Below, piece after piece: positions 36,970 to 46,312 of a stretch of DNA of 64,000 nucleotides. The stretch is taken from assembly GCA_903860975.1 (NCBI GenBank), contig CAIOSI010000035.1, positions 1-64,000 of the forward strand. Direction: 5' to 3'. The position numbers were made by a program, and so were the translations under genes. Below the pieces are notes generated by a model, which was not told the DNA's origin, ran no database searches, and worked only from the letters and a program-made list of their open reading frames with translations. Position 1 is the stretch's first letter; every line of letters begins with the position of its first letter. Source of the stretch: an uncultured Alphaproteobacteria bacterium. Lineage in GTDB: Bacteria > Pseudomonadota > Alphaproteobacteria > Caulobacterales > Caulobacteraceae.

Positions 36970-37811
36970 TCTTCGCTGGGCGGCTCCGACAAGACCTTAT
37001 AGGCATCTGCCCAGGGCGCTGAGCTGATCGTGATGACGAAGGGGGCTAGCAGGAACGGCGCTATGGCCTGCAGCAAGAAAAGGCCCGGGTGGTCTCTAAA
37101 GCCTTCTGGCCCCGCCAGATTGCCGAGTTCCCGAAAACCGACAACGGCCAAAGTCAGGATGAAGAACAGGCCCCAGACAAGAACGCTCAACAAAAGGGCC
37201 AAGCACCCAGCCAGTAGCGTCATCCCGGTCAACGCCCATCCTCTTGACCGGGTAAGGCGCCATGACTTGGCAAAATCTAGCCGCCGCTCAGCGACGCAAA
37301 TCGGCAAGACCAGCCCGAACCGCATCATCAGCCAATACCCAAACGCAATTGCCGCCAAGGCCACGGCAATCGGGGCACCCACGCCGAAAGGCACAACGGC
37401 CCGGCCGAGCAGGACCGCCAGCAAGGCAAGCGCGCCAAGCCCTAAAAGAAACGCCAGCACAGCCACCAGGGTCCGAAGCTCATCGGGTCCAAATCGAAGA
37501 TAGAAAAACCCGTGGTCCTGGGGCCGAAAGATTAGCCGATAGACGGCCGCGCCGATGACGAACTGGATCGCGATCGTGGCGAAGCTCACAACAGGGCCAC
37601 CGATATGCTCGCCAAACGTCTTAGAATCGCCGCCCGCCACCATGACAATAACAACGCCGATGATGACGAAGCCCACCACGACGGCGGCGATCGACAACAG
37701 GTTGAACACCGCCCACCCCACCAGCGTTCGCCAATGGTTGCGAAGGACTTGAAATCCCTCCAGGGCCGCGTCGCTGGCGGAAAAATGACTCATCCTCGGG
37801 GCGAGGCTCAT
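36966..37811 (-). CDS. paralogous membrane protein B (unknown function)
   Basis: An integral membrane protein of 281 residues with several predicted helices. It is clearly paralogous to the neighbour at 37808-38731: both begin FSAS-x-AALEGF and both contain AERRL-x4-SW-x-LTR-x3-W (here AERRLDFAKSWRLTRSRGW). No family recognised by me. Start at 37811 overlaps the upstream gene's stop by four bases; by comparison with the paralogue an internal ATG at 37793 (MSHFSAS) may be the true start. Convergent with GST. Confidence 0.72.
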   Translation of the reverse strand: MSLAPRMSHFSASDAALEGFQVLRNHWRTLVGWAVFNLLSIAAVVVGFVIIGVVIVMVAGGDSKTFGEHIGGPVVSFATIAIQFVIGAAVYRLIFRPQDHGFFYLRFGPDELRTLVAVLAFLLGLGALALLAVLLGRAVVPFGVGAPIAVALAAIAFGYWLMMRFGLVLPICVAERRLDFAKSWRLTRSRGWALTGMTLLAGCLALLLSVLVWGLFFILTLAVVGFRELGNLAGPEGFRDHPGLFLLQAIAPFLLAPFVITISSAPWADAYKVLSEPPSED

Positions 37812-38731
37812 CCGGCGGCAGGCTGAGGTGTCAAGGGATGTTGAGGCGTACCGTGCAGCTTCTGATAGGCGACTGCGGCCGGCGCTGCGATCACAGCGTT
37901 GTATAGGGCGCTAAACACGCTGCCGATGATCATATAGGTGATCAGGCCAACGCTTAGGTAGCTTCTGAGCGACGTATCCTTGGGGTTGAGGATGTTGCCG
38001 ACATCAGAAAGTGCCCCGCCGTTCAACAAGACTACGACGCCCGCGCAAGCCGTGAAAATCACGAGCGTCAGAATGCCGATCAGGACAATGCAGGCCAGCG
38101 CCAGCGCATAGGCGCCGAATAGCGTCCAGAAATTCCCGCGCGTGAGGTGCCAAGATTCAAATACCGCAAGGCGCCGCTCAGCAAAGGTGGCGACCGGTGC
38201 GAGAGACAATCGCACAAGCACGTACACGATCGCGGCGAAGGAAATCGGCACCGAAAGCGCAGCCACAAAGCCCCGCACGATTGAACCCCCGAACCCCGCG
38301 ACGGCGACGATGATTCCGGAGATCATTCCCACCACGACCACGAGGCCGATAAACAGGCCGATATAGATAATCGTCAGACCCATCAGGCGCAGTTCGTCGC
38401 TGCCCAACCTGAGATATCCAAACCGCGTATCTTCATGACGAAAAATCACGCGGTAGACGGCGGCGGCCATGACGGTCAGGACTGCCAGACCGAGCAGCAG
38501 CACAGGGGCGGTGACAAGCAGCGTGTTGAGAAGCTGCGGCGCTGTGAGCACTTCATTGGCGCTTATGCTTGCGAGCCCCTGACGAACGCTCGCAGGCATG
38601 AAGGCGTCTATGACGACGCTGAGAACATTCACAAAGAGAGTGGCACCTACCCATGCGCCAAACGCCTTGGGGTTTTCCCGTGTCAGCCGAAAACCCTCTA
38701 GTGCAGCCTCTGAGGCTGAAAACCTCGCCAT
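37808..38731 (-). CDS. paralogous membrane protein A (unknown function)
   Basis: An integral membrane protein of 307 residues with several long hydrophobic segments. The start MARFSASEAALEGFRLTREN and the internal AERRLAVFESWHLTRGNFW match the following gene, suggesting tandem duplication. Cytoplasmic charged loops lie between helices; no catalytic motif is seen. Both genes are likely cotranscribed (ATGA overlap). Function unknown. Confidence 0.72.
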   Translation of the reverse strand: MARFSASEAALEGFRLTRENPKAFGAWVGATLFVNVLSVVIDAFMPASVRQGLASISANEVLTAPQLLNTLLVTAPVLLLGLAVLTVMAAAVYRVIFRHEDTRFGYLRLGSDELRLMGLTIIYIGLFIGLVVVVGMISGIIVAVAGFGGSIVRGFVAALSVPISFAAIVYVLVRLSLAPVATFAERRLAVFESWHLTRGNFWTLFGAYALALACIVLIGILTLVIFTACAGVVVLLNGGALSDVGNILNPKDTSLRSYLSVGLITYMIIGSVFSALYNAVIAAPAAVAYQKLHGTPQHPLTPQPAAG

Positions 38732-38864
38732 TCTAATCCTTAAGGCACAACCCCACGTCCGTCGGAACGAGTCGGCCTCCCCTTGGTTGCAAGGTTGGGG
38801 CTGGCTTACCCTATGTGCAAGGCCCCGCTCGCGATCTCGTCAGATCGTTGCTAGTTAGCCACGC

Positions 38865-40268
38865 ATGACGATAGCACCTGTACATGTGATTGGCGGTGGC
38901 CTGGCCGGCTCCGAGGCGACCTGGCAAATAGCGCAGGCAGGTGTGCCTGTTGTCCTGCACGAGATGCGACCGGTACGCGGCACTGACGCCCACCAAACCG
39001 ATTTTCTGGCTGAACTGGTTTGCTCCAATTCCTTCCGGGCAGACGATTGGACAGGCAATGCGGTAGGCCTGTTGCACGCTGAGATGCGCAAGCTGGGCTC
39101 GCTTATCCTGTCGTGTGGCGATGCGCACCAAGTCCCGGCAGGCGGGGCCCTAGCCGTCGATCGTGACGGTTTCGCCCAGGCTGTCACCGAGCGGCTAGAA
39201 GCCCACCCGCTGGTGAGCATCATACGCTCAGAGGTGGCCGGCCTGCCGCCTGAGGATTGGGACAGCGTGGTGATCGCGACCGGCCCCCTCACCTCGCCGG
39301 CACTTTCCGAGGCGATTCTCAATCTCACCGGCGAGGGCGAGTTATCGTTCTTCGACGCTATCGCCCCGATCGTAAATCTCGATAGCGTCGATATGGATGT
39401 CGCATGGCGCCAGTCACGCTACGACAAGGAAGGCCCAGGTGGCGATGCCGCCGCCTATATCAACTGTCCGATGGACAAGGCTCAGTATGAGACCTTTATC
39501 GATGCCTTGCTGGCCGGCCCGAAGTCGGAGTTCAAAGACTGGGAGAACGTGCCCTATTTCGATGGCTGCCTGCCCATCGAAGTGATGGCCGAGCGTGGCC
39601 GCGAGACATTGCGCCACGGGCCGATGAAACCGGTCGGGCTAACCAACGAGCACGACCCACAGACCAAGGCCTGGGCGGTTGTCCAGCTGCGCCAGGACAA
39701 TGCGCTGGGCACCCTTTGGAATATGGTGGGTTTCCAGACCAAGCTGAAACACGGTGCCCAAACCGAGATCTTCCGGATGATCCCCGGGTTGGAAAAGGCT
39801 TCCTTCGCCAGGTTGGGCGGCCTGCACCGCAATACATTTCTAAACAGCCCAAAACTTTTGGATGCATCACTGCGCCTAAAAGCTGATCTGCGGATGCGCT
39901 TCGCAGGCCAGGTGACCGGCGTCGAAGGCTATGTCGAGAGTGCTGCGGTAGGCTTGCTGGCTGGCCGGTTCGCCGCGGCTGAAAGACTGGGCCTGCCGGT
40001 CATACCGCCCCCGCCCACGACTGCGCTGGGCGCTCTGATCGGACATATCACGGGCGGTCACCTCGACGGCGGCAAGGGCTCATTCCAGCCCATGAACATC
40101 AACTACGGTCTTCTGCCCCCCCTCGACCCGCCAAAGCATGGCGCTGACGGCAAGCGCCTGCCCCACAAGGAGCGCGGGCGCGCCAAGAAGCGGCTGATGG
40201 GCGAACGCGCGCTTGGGGACCTGGACGTATGGAACACCCACAGAAACTCGCTTGCGGCGAAAGAATAG
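38865..40268 (+). CDS. trmFO: methylenetetrahydrofolate-tRNA-(uracil-5-)-methyltransferase
   Basis: TrmFO uses FADH2 and methylenetetrahydrofolate to make ribothymidine at position 54 of tRNA. The 467-residue protein has the FAD-binding [16 protein letters not shown], the characteristic [31 protein letters not shown] (with the catalytic Cys region), and the C-terminal [12 protein letters not shown] and [13 protein letters not shown]. Long, specific matches throughout. A single-gene unit. Confidence 0.95.
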   Translation: MTIAPVHVIGGGLAGSEATWQIAQAGVPVVLHEMRPVRGTDAHQTDFLAELVCSNSFRADDWTGNAVGLLHAEMRKLGSLILSCGDAHQVPAGGALAVDRDGFAQAVTERLEAHPLVSIIRSEVAGLPPEDWDSVVIATGPLTSPALSEAILNLTGEGELSFFDAIAPIVNLDSVDMDVAWRQSRYDKEGPGGDAAAYINCPMDKAQYETFIDALLAGPKSEFKDWENVPYFDGCLPIEVMAERGRETLRHGPMKPVGLTNEHDPQTKAWAVVQLRQDNALGTLWNMVGFQTKLKHGAQTEIFRMIPGLEKASFARLGGLHRNTFLNSPKLLDASLRLKADLRMRFAGQVTGVEGYVESAAVGLLAGRFAAAERLGLPVIPPPPTTALGALIGHITGGHLDGGKGSFQPMNINYGLLPPLDPPKHGADGKRLPHKERGRAKKRLMGERALGDLDVWNTHRNSLAAKE

Positions 40269-40487
40269 GCGGCCTCGCGCGCCACTGGTCCGCCGTCTTC
40301 CTGGCTATCGCTGCGGCCACTGTGGCCGGCAAAGGATTTTGGGCGCTCAGCGGCTGGAACCTTGGATCGGGGTTGGACATCTGGCCGATCCGCCAGGACT
40401 TCGCCGTCCTCCCCTAAGTGCTTATGCGCCGCCTCAGCCATTCTGCAGGCCGATCCGCCCGTCAGGCCTGCAACGCCTCGCTGGCGC

Positions 40488-40505
40488 CAAGGGCTTAAGC
40501 CCTTG
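40488..40505. repeat. 18-base perfect palindrome
   Basis: CAAGGGCTTAAGCCCTTG reads the same on both strands. It lies 20 bases from the end of the squalene/phytoene synthase-like gene and could serve as a bidirectional transcription stop or protein site; no T-run follows. The rest of 40269-40487 shows no supportable gene. Confidence 0.5.
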
Positions 40506-40523
40506 CGGCCTCGAAGCTAAGCC

Positions 40524-41201
40524 TCAGATCTTGCCACGCGCGACGGCGATCGTGAGCCGCAACCGCCGGGCAAAATCGTTATTGGCTGGGCGAGCGGCGA
40601 GCGCGGCATGCGCGACAGCAGGGAATGCCGCGATACTCAGCGAACGCGACGCACTGCGCGCGGAGTGGATGACCTTCAGAAAGGTTGGTCGCAGGTTCGG
40701 GGTTTCCGCCAAGCGTTTGCCCAGCGCCCAGGCAGAACCGCCGGCAAGCGCCATTTTGGAATCCGTCGAGGGGTCCAGGATTTCAGCCGCGATTTGAGCG
40801 GTTAGCCCACCGGTGTCACGCGCCCAATCCAGCACCTCGCCCTCCGTCATCGGCTCCGGATTCAGCTCGCGGTAGCGTGCGTCGATCAAGGTCTCGAGCA
40901 GATCACGCTTGAGGTGACGGCGCTCGACGACACCAGCCAAGGCTTGAGCGGTGGGATGCTTACGCACCTGGCGAGCATCGAAGATTTCTTCCAGCGCTTC
41001 GCGCCACCAGGTCAACCGCATCTCGCCCAACAGGGCGTTGGACGCCACACGCGGCGCCCGCGCCAGCTCGTTGTCGAAGGCATAGAGGGCCACCAGATCG
41101 GCGCGCACCACCCCTTGGCCCACGAACCGACTGGAGAGCCAGCGGTCCGGATCGATCCGGCGGATCATTGCGTCCAGGTCGGAGGAGGGTTCTTCGTCCA
41201 T
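40524..41201 (-). CDS. squalene/phytoene synthase-family protein (NDUFAF6-like)
   Basis: A 225-residue helical protein of the squalene/phytoene synthase fold. The pattern LVALYAFDNELAR ... EMRLTWWREALEEIF matches the group that includes the mitochondrial complex I assembly factor NDUFAF6, not true terpenoid synthases; the paired Asp-rich motifs DxxxD are not evident. It is last in the minus-strand cluster, after the PuuD-like gene, with a hairpin terminator between them. A role in respiratory-chain assembly is inferred from homology. Confidence 0.75.
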   Translation of the reverse strand: MDEEPSSDLDAMIRRIDPDRWLSSRFVGQGVVRADLVALYAFDNELARAPRVASNALLGEMRLTWWREALEEIFDARQVRKHPTAQALAGVVERRHLKRDLLETLIDARYRELNPEPMTEGEVLDWARDTGGLTAQIAAEILDPSTDSKMALAGGSAWALGKRLAETPNLRPTFLKVIHSARSASRSLSIAAFPAVAHAALAARPANNDFARRLRLTIAVARGKI

Positions 41202-41212
41202 GGCCCTATGAA

Positions 41213-41238
41213 AAGGCCCGCTTGTTAAGGCGGGCCTT
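41213..41238 (-). terminator. rho-independent terminator after the PuuD-like gene
   Basis: On the minus strand AAGGCCCGC, an eight-base loop and GCGGGCCTT form a nine-pair stem, followed by TTTT. It stops transcription from the PuuD-like gene before the downstream synthase gene. Confidence 0.8.
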
Positions 41239-41264
41239 CCAGAAATCAGAAATCCGTTCTGCCG

Positions 41265-41879
41265 TCAGCCGTAGATCGTTTGCGACATGGTCATGGCCAC
41301 CAGCATCGGCAAGGACAGAAACAGGTTGGTGCGCGAGCCGAGCATGGCCATCTTCGCCGACTTAGCTTTGGTGTCAGCGTCAGCCTCGACGATACCAAGC
41401 GCGCGCTTCTGGTTCGGCCAGATGATCCCCCAAACGTTCAGCATCATGATGATGCCCAGCCACATGCCCAGACCCAGCAGCGCATACTGTTTCTGGCTGG
41501 ACGGATCAGCCGCGCCAGATAGGCCAAAGCTCAGTGTCTGAACGAGGTAGCCGCGGTTTCCAGCGATCGCCAGACCCATAACCACGGTCGCAACGGCCGC
41601 CCAACGGAACCAAAACAAAGCTTCAGGGGCGATGTACTTCGATACCGCTGGCTTCAATTCGGCTGGCACGGTCGGCATCACCCGGATTTGCACGAAATTG
41701 AAATAATAGAGCAGTCCAATCCAAAGGATCCCGAAGAAGACATGCATCCAGCGGAACAAGGCCTGGACGAAGATAGGCCCATGGCCTTGTGGCCCCATGG
41801 CGTAGGCAAAGATCATCACCCCCGCCAGAATTAGCCCCAAAATGAAGGTATTGCGAAAATTAGAAAGTAAGCCGGCCAT
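41265..41879 (-). CDS. PuuD-like membrane protein (urate hydroxylase domain)
   Basis: A 204-residue integral membrane protein with the PuuD N-terminal domain features: FRWMHVFFGILWIGLLYYFNFVQ (with the conserved His/Trp), APEALFWFRWAA, and GMWLGIIMMLNVWGIIWPNQKRALG. Full PuuD urate hydroxylases add a cytochrome c domain; here only the membrane part is present, as in many alphaproteobacteria. Whether it acts on urate is unknown. Terminator follows. Confidence 0.8.
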   Translation of the reverse strand: MAGLLSNFRNTFILGLILAGVMIFAYAMGPQGHGPIFVQALFRWMHVFFGILWIGLLYYFNFVQIRVMPTVPAELKPAVSKYIAPEALFWFRWAAVATVVMGLAIAGNRGYLVQTLSFGLSGAADPSSQKQYALLGLGMWLGIIMMLNVWGIIWPNQKRALGIVEADADTKAKSAKMAMLGSRTNLFLSLPMLVAMTMSQTIYG

Positions 41880-41946
41880 CAGTTCGCCCTCGTGATTCCT
41901 ACCCTAAGACTAAGATATAGGTCGTTTTGCCAAATGCGGAAACGGC

Positions 41947-42306
41947 TCAGACGGCGATCAGGCCCGCGGCGATACGTCGGCCTTCAGAGGTCAATACATT
42001 GTAGAGCTTCGCAGCCGCGGGCGTATCCATAAATTCCAGGCCCATACCGGCACCCAACAGCGCCTCGCGGATCGCACGAGGCGGTTGGGCGTTACGAGCG
42101 CCGACCCCTAGGAGGAGAAATTCGACCTGCGCGCGCCCCGCGCTGAAGACAGGCGCAAGCGCCTCTAGCGTCAAGTCCGCAAACGAGGCCACCGACCATT
42201 CACGCGCTTCGTCGGCGACGATCAGCACCGAGCCTTTATGCCACTCGCCCGACAGGCGGAAGCCGCCATCGCCATAGCCATCGATCGAGGGCGCGTCGCG
42301 CGACAC
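41947..42306 (-). CDS. Mth938-domain protein (NDUFAF3 homologue)
   Basis: A 119-residue single-domain protein of the Mth938-like/DUF498 family, homologous to the mitochondrial complex I assembly factor NDUFAF3. Seen motifs are IDGYGDGGFRLSG near the start, VEFLLLGVGARNAQPPRAIREALLGAGMGLEFMDT and the ending YNVLTSEGRRIAAGLIAV. It lies 12 bases after secF, and is probably cotranscribed with yajC-secD-secF. Precise role in bacteria is not established here. Confidence 0.82.
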   Translation of the reverse strand: MSRDAPSIDGYGDGGFRLSGEWHKGSVLIVADEAREWSVASFADLTLEALAPVFSAGRAQVEFLLLGVGARNAQPPRAIREALLGAGMGLEFMDTPAAAKLYNVLTSEGRRIAAGLIAV

Positions 42307-42318
42307 AGCGGCGGCCGT

Positions 42319-43302
42319 CTAGCGGACGGTGGCGGGCTTCAGCGGTGCCGCTTCCTCGTCCTCACCACCGCGCTTAACACCCCACAGCATGATCACAGGC
42401 GCTGCGATATAGATCGAGGAATAGGTGCCGATCGCGATACCAAACAACATGATGATCGACAGACCATAAAGTGTCGGGCCACCGAAAACCGCCAGGGCCA
42501 CCAACGCCAGGACGGCCGTCATGCTGGTGATGATCGTCCGGGTCAGCATCTCGTTGATCGACATGTCGATCACTTCGCCCAGCGGCATGCGCTTGTATTT
42601 GCGCAAGTTTTCACGAAACCGGTCGAAGACCACGACCGTATCGTTCATCGAATAGCCAATGATCGTCAAGATTGCAGCCACCGCCGTAAGGTCAAACTCG
42701 ATCTTTCCGAACCGCCCCATGATCGCAATCAGCCCGAAGGTCAGGAAAACGTCGTGGAACAAGGCAGCGACAGCGCCCAGACCAAATTGCAGTTCAAACC
42801 GGAACCAGATGTAGAGCAGCATCGCCAAGATCGCGAGGCCAAGGCCCACGAGACCCTTGCTGAAGAGCTCACTGGAGATCTTCGGCCCGACCACTTCGGT
42901 ACGCGAGAAATGCACCGCACCAAGGGTCTGGGTAAGCCGGGCTTTCACACGCTCAGCTGTGGCATTGGCGTCGGCGCCTGCAGGCGTTTGGAACCGCACG
43001 ATGGCAGAGCTTGGGCCGCCAAACCCTTGCACCTGAACGTCGCCAATACCCATTCCAGACAGCGAACTGCGCACCTTGCCGAGGTCGGCAGGTTGAGGCG
43101 CGGTGGAGATTTCGAGCACCGAGCCGCCCTTGAAGTCGATGCCGCAGACGAGTCCGCCGCAGGGTGGCGTAAACGGATAGGCCGCAAGCACGACCGAGGC
43201 GATCACGGCGACAACGGAAATCGACGAAAAGACGCGCGCCAGCCGCACAAAGCGGAAGTGCGTACGGACCGGCAGGACCTTGATCAGGGGCCAGATTTTC
43301 AA
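42319..43302 (-). CDS. secF: protein translocase subunit SecF
   Basis: SecF partners SecD to use the proton gradient in completing protein export. About 327 residues: first helix VFSSISVVAVIASVVLAAYPF, then GIDFKGGSVLEIS, and the membrane block IGYSMNDTVVVFDRFREN with NEMLTRTIITSMTAV. Start is taken at TTG 43302 (MKIWPLIKVLP), with GGGAG upstream; an ATT at 43308 is possible. The secD stop is 13 bases before it. Confidence 0.93.
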   Translation of the reverse strand: MKIWPLIKVLPVRTHFRFVRLARVFSSISVVAVIASVVLAAYPFTPPCGGLVCGIDFKGGSVLEISTAPQPADLGKVRSSLSGMGIGDVQVQGFGGPSSAIVRFQTPAGADANATAERVKARLTQTLGAVHFSRTEVVGPKISSELFSKGLVGLGLAILAMLLYIWFRFELQFGLGAVAALFHDVFLTFGLIAIMGRFGKIEFDLTAVAAILTIIGYSMNDTVVVFDRFRENLRKYKRMPLGEVIDMSINEMLTRTIITSMTAVLALVALAVFGGPTLYGLSIIMLFGIAIGTYSSIYIAAPVIMLWGVKRGGEDEEAAPLKPATVR

Positions 43303-43315
43303 AGCAATGGCTCCC

Positions 43316-44920
43316 TTAGGCGATCGGCAGGATCTTCGGGCGAACGGTACGGAACCACCAAGCCAGAAGCACTTGAGTGACGAGGACGGCCGAGAACACG
43401 GTCGTGAGCACACCGATCGACAGGGTCCAGGCAAATCCCTTCACCGGTCCCGAGCCGAGGTTGAACATGATCAGAGCCGAGAAAATATGCGTCATGTTGG
43501 CGTCGAAAATTGTGCCCCAAGCACGCGTAAAACCCGCTTCCATGGACGAAATCAGGTTTTTCCCCGACCGCAATTCGTCACGCATACGCTCGTAGATCAA
43601 GACGTTGGCGTCGACGGCCACGGCGAGCGTCAGAATCAGGCCCGCGATACCCGGAAGGGTCAATGTCGCCTGGGTCAAACTCATGAGGCCGATGATCATC
43701 ACAGCGTTGACCGCAAGCGCGATCAACGAAATGCCTCCGAACAGTCCGCCATAGATGACGAGCATAAAGACCATCGTGGCTGCGAGACCGACGACGGCCG
43801 ATAGCGTGCCGGCCTTGACCGCGTCGGCGCCGAGTTCCGCGCCGACGGTCCGCTGCTGTTCCACCTTCATCGGCGCTGGCAGGGCGCCGGCGCGCAAGAG
43901 CACGGAGAGCTCATTGGCGCTTTCCGGTGTGAAGTGCCCTGTGATCCGGCCCTGCCCACCGGGGATTGGCCCTTCGATCACCGGTGCAGAAATAACCTTC
44001 TTGTCCAGCACGATGGCGAAGCGTTTGCCGACATTTTGCCGGGTCGTATCCCCAAACCGGCGAGCTCCAACGCCATTGAAGCGGAATTCCACGACGGATC
44101 CACCGCCCTGCTGGTCGAAGCCGGGATGGGCGTCTGTCAGCATTTCACCGGTGACGACCGAACGCTTCTTGACGACATAGGCCGGCGCAAAGCCATCGGT
44201 GGAGGGTAGCAACTCGTCACCTGGCGGAATGCGACCTGCAGCAACGTCTTCCGGCGCAGCCTGGTCATCGACCATCTGGAAGGTTAGCTTTGCCGTCTGT
44301 CCGATTAGGTTTTTGAGTTTCTCAGGGTCGCTCTCGCCTGGGGCCTCGATAACGATCCGGTCCTTGCCCTGGCGGACGGGGTTGATCTCCTTCGTGCCGG
44401 TCTGGTCGATCCGTCGCCGGATAACTTCGATGTTCTGTTCCACGGCTTTGGACGCCTCAGCGTCGAACGCCTCGGGCACAAAAGCGACGCGGATGCGCTG
44501 ATCAGGTGTCGTTGTGACGCTGACGTCGCGCCCCCCGGGCGTGCCGGCAAGCGGCGCGCCCAAGGTGGAGCGCAGCGCATTGGTCGCTTCGTTCAGCTGA
44601 GCCGGATCGGTGACCCGCATTCCGATCTCGCCGTTGTTTACGGCGAGGTCGGTGAAATTGATCTGCTTGTCGTGAAACGTGGTGCGTACGTCCTCGGCCA
44701 TATTGGTGAGCCGCTCATTACGCAGCGCCACCGTATCGACCGAATAGAGCAAATAGGAGCCACCCTGCAGGTCGAGACCCAAGTGCAGCGTATTTTTCGG
44801 CATGAAGGCGGGCAGGCTGTCGCGCACCTTGGCCGGCAACATGTTCGGCAGCGTGAACAGCAGGCCGATCACCGTCGCCAAAATGACGAGCACCACCTTC
44901 CACCGGGCTAGATTCATCAT
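43316..44920 (-). CDS. secD: protein translocase subunit SecD
   Basis: SecD is the large partner of SecF, with a long periplasmic P1 domain. 534 residues: an N-terminal helix (VVLVILATVIGLLFTLPNMLP), then LHLGLDLQGGSYLLYSVD, IGQTAKLTFQMVD, the periplasmic domain with GRITGHFTPESANELSVLLRAGALPAP, then helices with AVDANVLIYERMRDELRSGK. It lies between yajC and secF, the standard order. Alternative start at the second Met. Confidence 0.95.
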   Translation of the reverse strand: MMNLARWKVVLVILATVIGLLFTLPNMLPAKVRDSLPAFMPKNTLHLGLDLQGGSYLLYSVDTVALRNERLTNMAEDVRTTFHDKQINFTDLAVNNGEIGMRVTDPAQLNEATNALRSTLGAPLAGTPGGRDVSVTTTPDQRIRVAFVPEAFDAEASKAVEQNIEVIRRRIDQTGTKEINPVRQGKDRIVIEAPGESDPEKLKNLIGQTAKLTFQMVDDQAAPEDVAAGRIPPGDELLPSTDGFAPAYVVKKRSVVTGEMLTDAHPGFDQQGGGSVVEFRFNGVGARRFGDTTRQNVGKRFAIVLDKKVISAPVIEGPIPGGQGRITGHFTPESANELSVLLRAGALPAPMKVEQQRTVGAELGADAVKAGTLSAVVGLAATMVFMLVIYGGLFGGISLIALAVNAVMIIGLMSLTQATLTLPGIAGLILTLAVAVDANVLIYERMRDELRSGKNLISSMEAGFTRAWGTIFDANMTHIFSALIMFNLGSGPVKGFAWTLSIGVLTTVFSAVLVTQVLLAWWFRTVRPKILPIA

Positions 44921-44935
44921 GGCGGGAAGTGGGCC

Positions 44936-45289
44936 TTAAACCTTGGAATCGTTGGCCGGCGCGGGTGCGCCACGGGTCGACACCTCGGCGATCATCGCCT
45001 TGCGCACCTTTACGGAGACCCCAGTGGCGATTTCGACACCGACGTCAGCGTCCTCCACGCGCACGATCTTGCCGTGAACGCCAGAGTTGAGGACCACGGT
45101 ATCGCCACGCTTCAGCCCGGCGATGATCGCCTGGTGCGCCTTGGCCCTCTGAGACTGCGGCCGGATCATCAGGAAATAGAAGATCAATATCAGCGGAACA
45201 AAGAAAATCAGCGGCTGAATCATCTGCTCGATGCCGCCGCCGGCGGCGGCGCCACCGAGGGCTTGGGCGTAGGCTGGCGTGGCGAACAT
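44936..45289 (-). CDS. yajC: preprotein translocase subunit YajC
   Basis: A 117-residue protein with one membrane segment (IQPLIFFVPLILIFYFLMIRPQ) and the conserved R-P-Q-x-Q-R-x-K followed by LKRGDTVVLNSGVHGKIV. YajC associates with SecDF at the inner membrane. First gene of the sec cluster, divergent from the DUF815 ATPase with 121 bases between starts. Confidence 0.94.
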   Translation of the reverse strand: MFATPAYAQALGGAAAGGGIEQMIQPLIFFVPLILIFYFLMIRPQSQRAKAHQAIIAGLKRGDTVVLNSGVHGKIVRVEDADVGVEIATGVSVKVRKAMIAEVSTRGAPAPANDSKV

Positions 45290-45410
45290 GGCCTCTCCGG
45301 AAAAGCAGTACGGCAGAGCTCCTCAAAGGGGGCCCGGCTCGAAGTCGGCGGAAGCTATGCGTTGCGACCTCGTTTTGCAATGGAACCTGGCCGGGTTAAG
45401 CGTCGCAGCG

Positions 45411-46250
45411 ATGACATACGACCTTGAACCCGTCTTGAACCGTATCGCCGACGCCCTTGATCGCCTGGCGCCCGCCCGCGCTGTGGAGCCCGATTTCACC
45501 GCCGCGCGTGTCTTCCGTCACGACCCAGCCTCTGGAAGGTTCCATCCGGCCCCAGATTATCCTTTGCCGGTCGACGCCTTGGTCGGCGTCGATGGACAGA
45601 AGGAGCGGTTTATCGAAAACCTTCAGCGATTTGCATCGGGGCTTCCCAGCAACCACGCGCTGCTTTGGGGTGTTCGCGGCACCGGCAAAAGTTCGCTCGT
45701 CAAGGCGGCCTTCATGAGCCTCGCCCAAGGCGCGCCTCAACTGAAGCTCTTGGAGGTGGACCGCGATTGCGTCACAGCTCTGCCCCTGCTGTTCGACATC
45801 TTGCGCGCACGCTCGGAACGATTCCTTGTGCTCTGCGACGATCTCTCGTTCGAAGACGGGGCGGCGGCGGCCAAGGCGCTGAAATCGGCTCTGGAAGGCG
45901 GGGTTTCTGGACCTCCGGAAAACGTCCTTTTCACCGCCACCTCGAACCGGCGCCACTTGATGCCACGCGGCCACGCCGAGGACCGGGGTCTGATCGCCAG
46001 CGCCGAGGATGCCGAGGAGGAAGTCAGCGTTTCCGACCGGTTCGGCCTTTGGATCGGCTTTCCCCCCATGGATCAGCCCACCTACCTGGCCGCTGTCCAA
46101 GGCTACGCCAAACGCTATGACCTCAAGACCGCCGCCCTGGACCGGCGGGCTCTGCAATGGGCGCAGCTACGCGGCGGTCGATCCGGCCGCGTCGCCTGGC
46201 AGTTCATTCGCGATCTCGCAGGCGAGTTGGGAAAGCAACTTCCGATGTAA
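45411..46250 (+). CDS. DUF815-family ATP-binding protein
   Basis: A 279-residue AAA+-type ATPase. The P-loop is LLWGVRGTGKSSLVKA, with a Walker B-like FLVLCDDLSFE and sensor region VLFTATSNRRHLMPRG. The DUF815 family is conserved in alphaproteobacteria next to the sec and dipM genes; its role is not known. No membrane segment. Start at MTYDLEP was chosen; a longer frame from 45279 overlaps yajC's promoter region. Confidence 0.85.
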   Translation: MTYDLEPVLNRIADALDRLAPARAVEPDFTAARVFRHDPASGRFHPAPDYPLPVDALVGVDGQKERFIENLQRFASGLPSNHALLWGVRGTGKSSLVKAAFMSLAQGAPQLKLLEVDRDCVTALPLLFDILRARSERFLVLCDDLSFEDGAAAAKALKSALEGGVSGPPENVLFTATSNRRHLMPRGHAEDRGLIASAEDAEEEVSVSDRFGLWIGFPPMDQPTYLAAVQGYAKRYDLKTAALDRRALQWAQLRGGRSGRVAWQFIRDLAGELGKQLPM

Positions 46251-46312
46251 ACCCACCCTGCCCGCCTTGGCTTTGCTGCCTCTCCAGCACCCTTTTTCGG
46301 GAGGGCAATACG

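Noticed and set aside
40229..40417. 62-codon plus-strand frame after trmFO
   Set aside because: Overlaps the trmFO end in another frame and has no ribosome-binding site or family.
42238..43380. 380-codon plus-strand frame
   Set aside because: Antisense to secF and part of the Mth938 gene; composition is His/Arg/Gln-rich as expected for a shadow frame.
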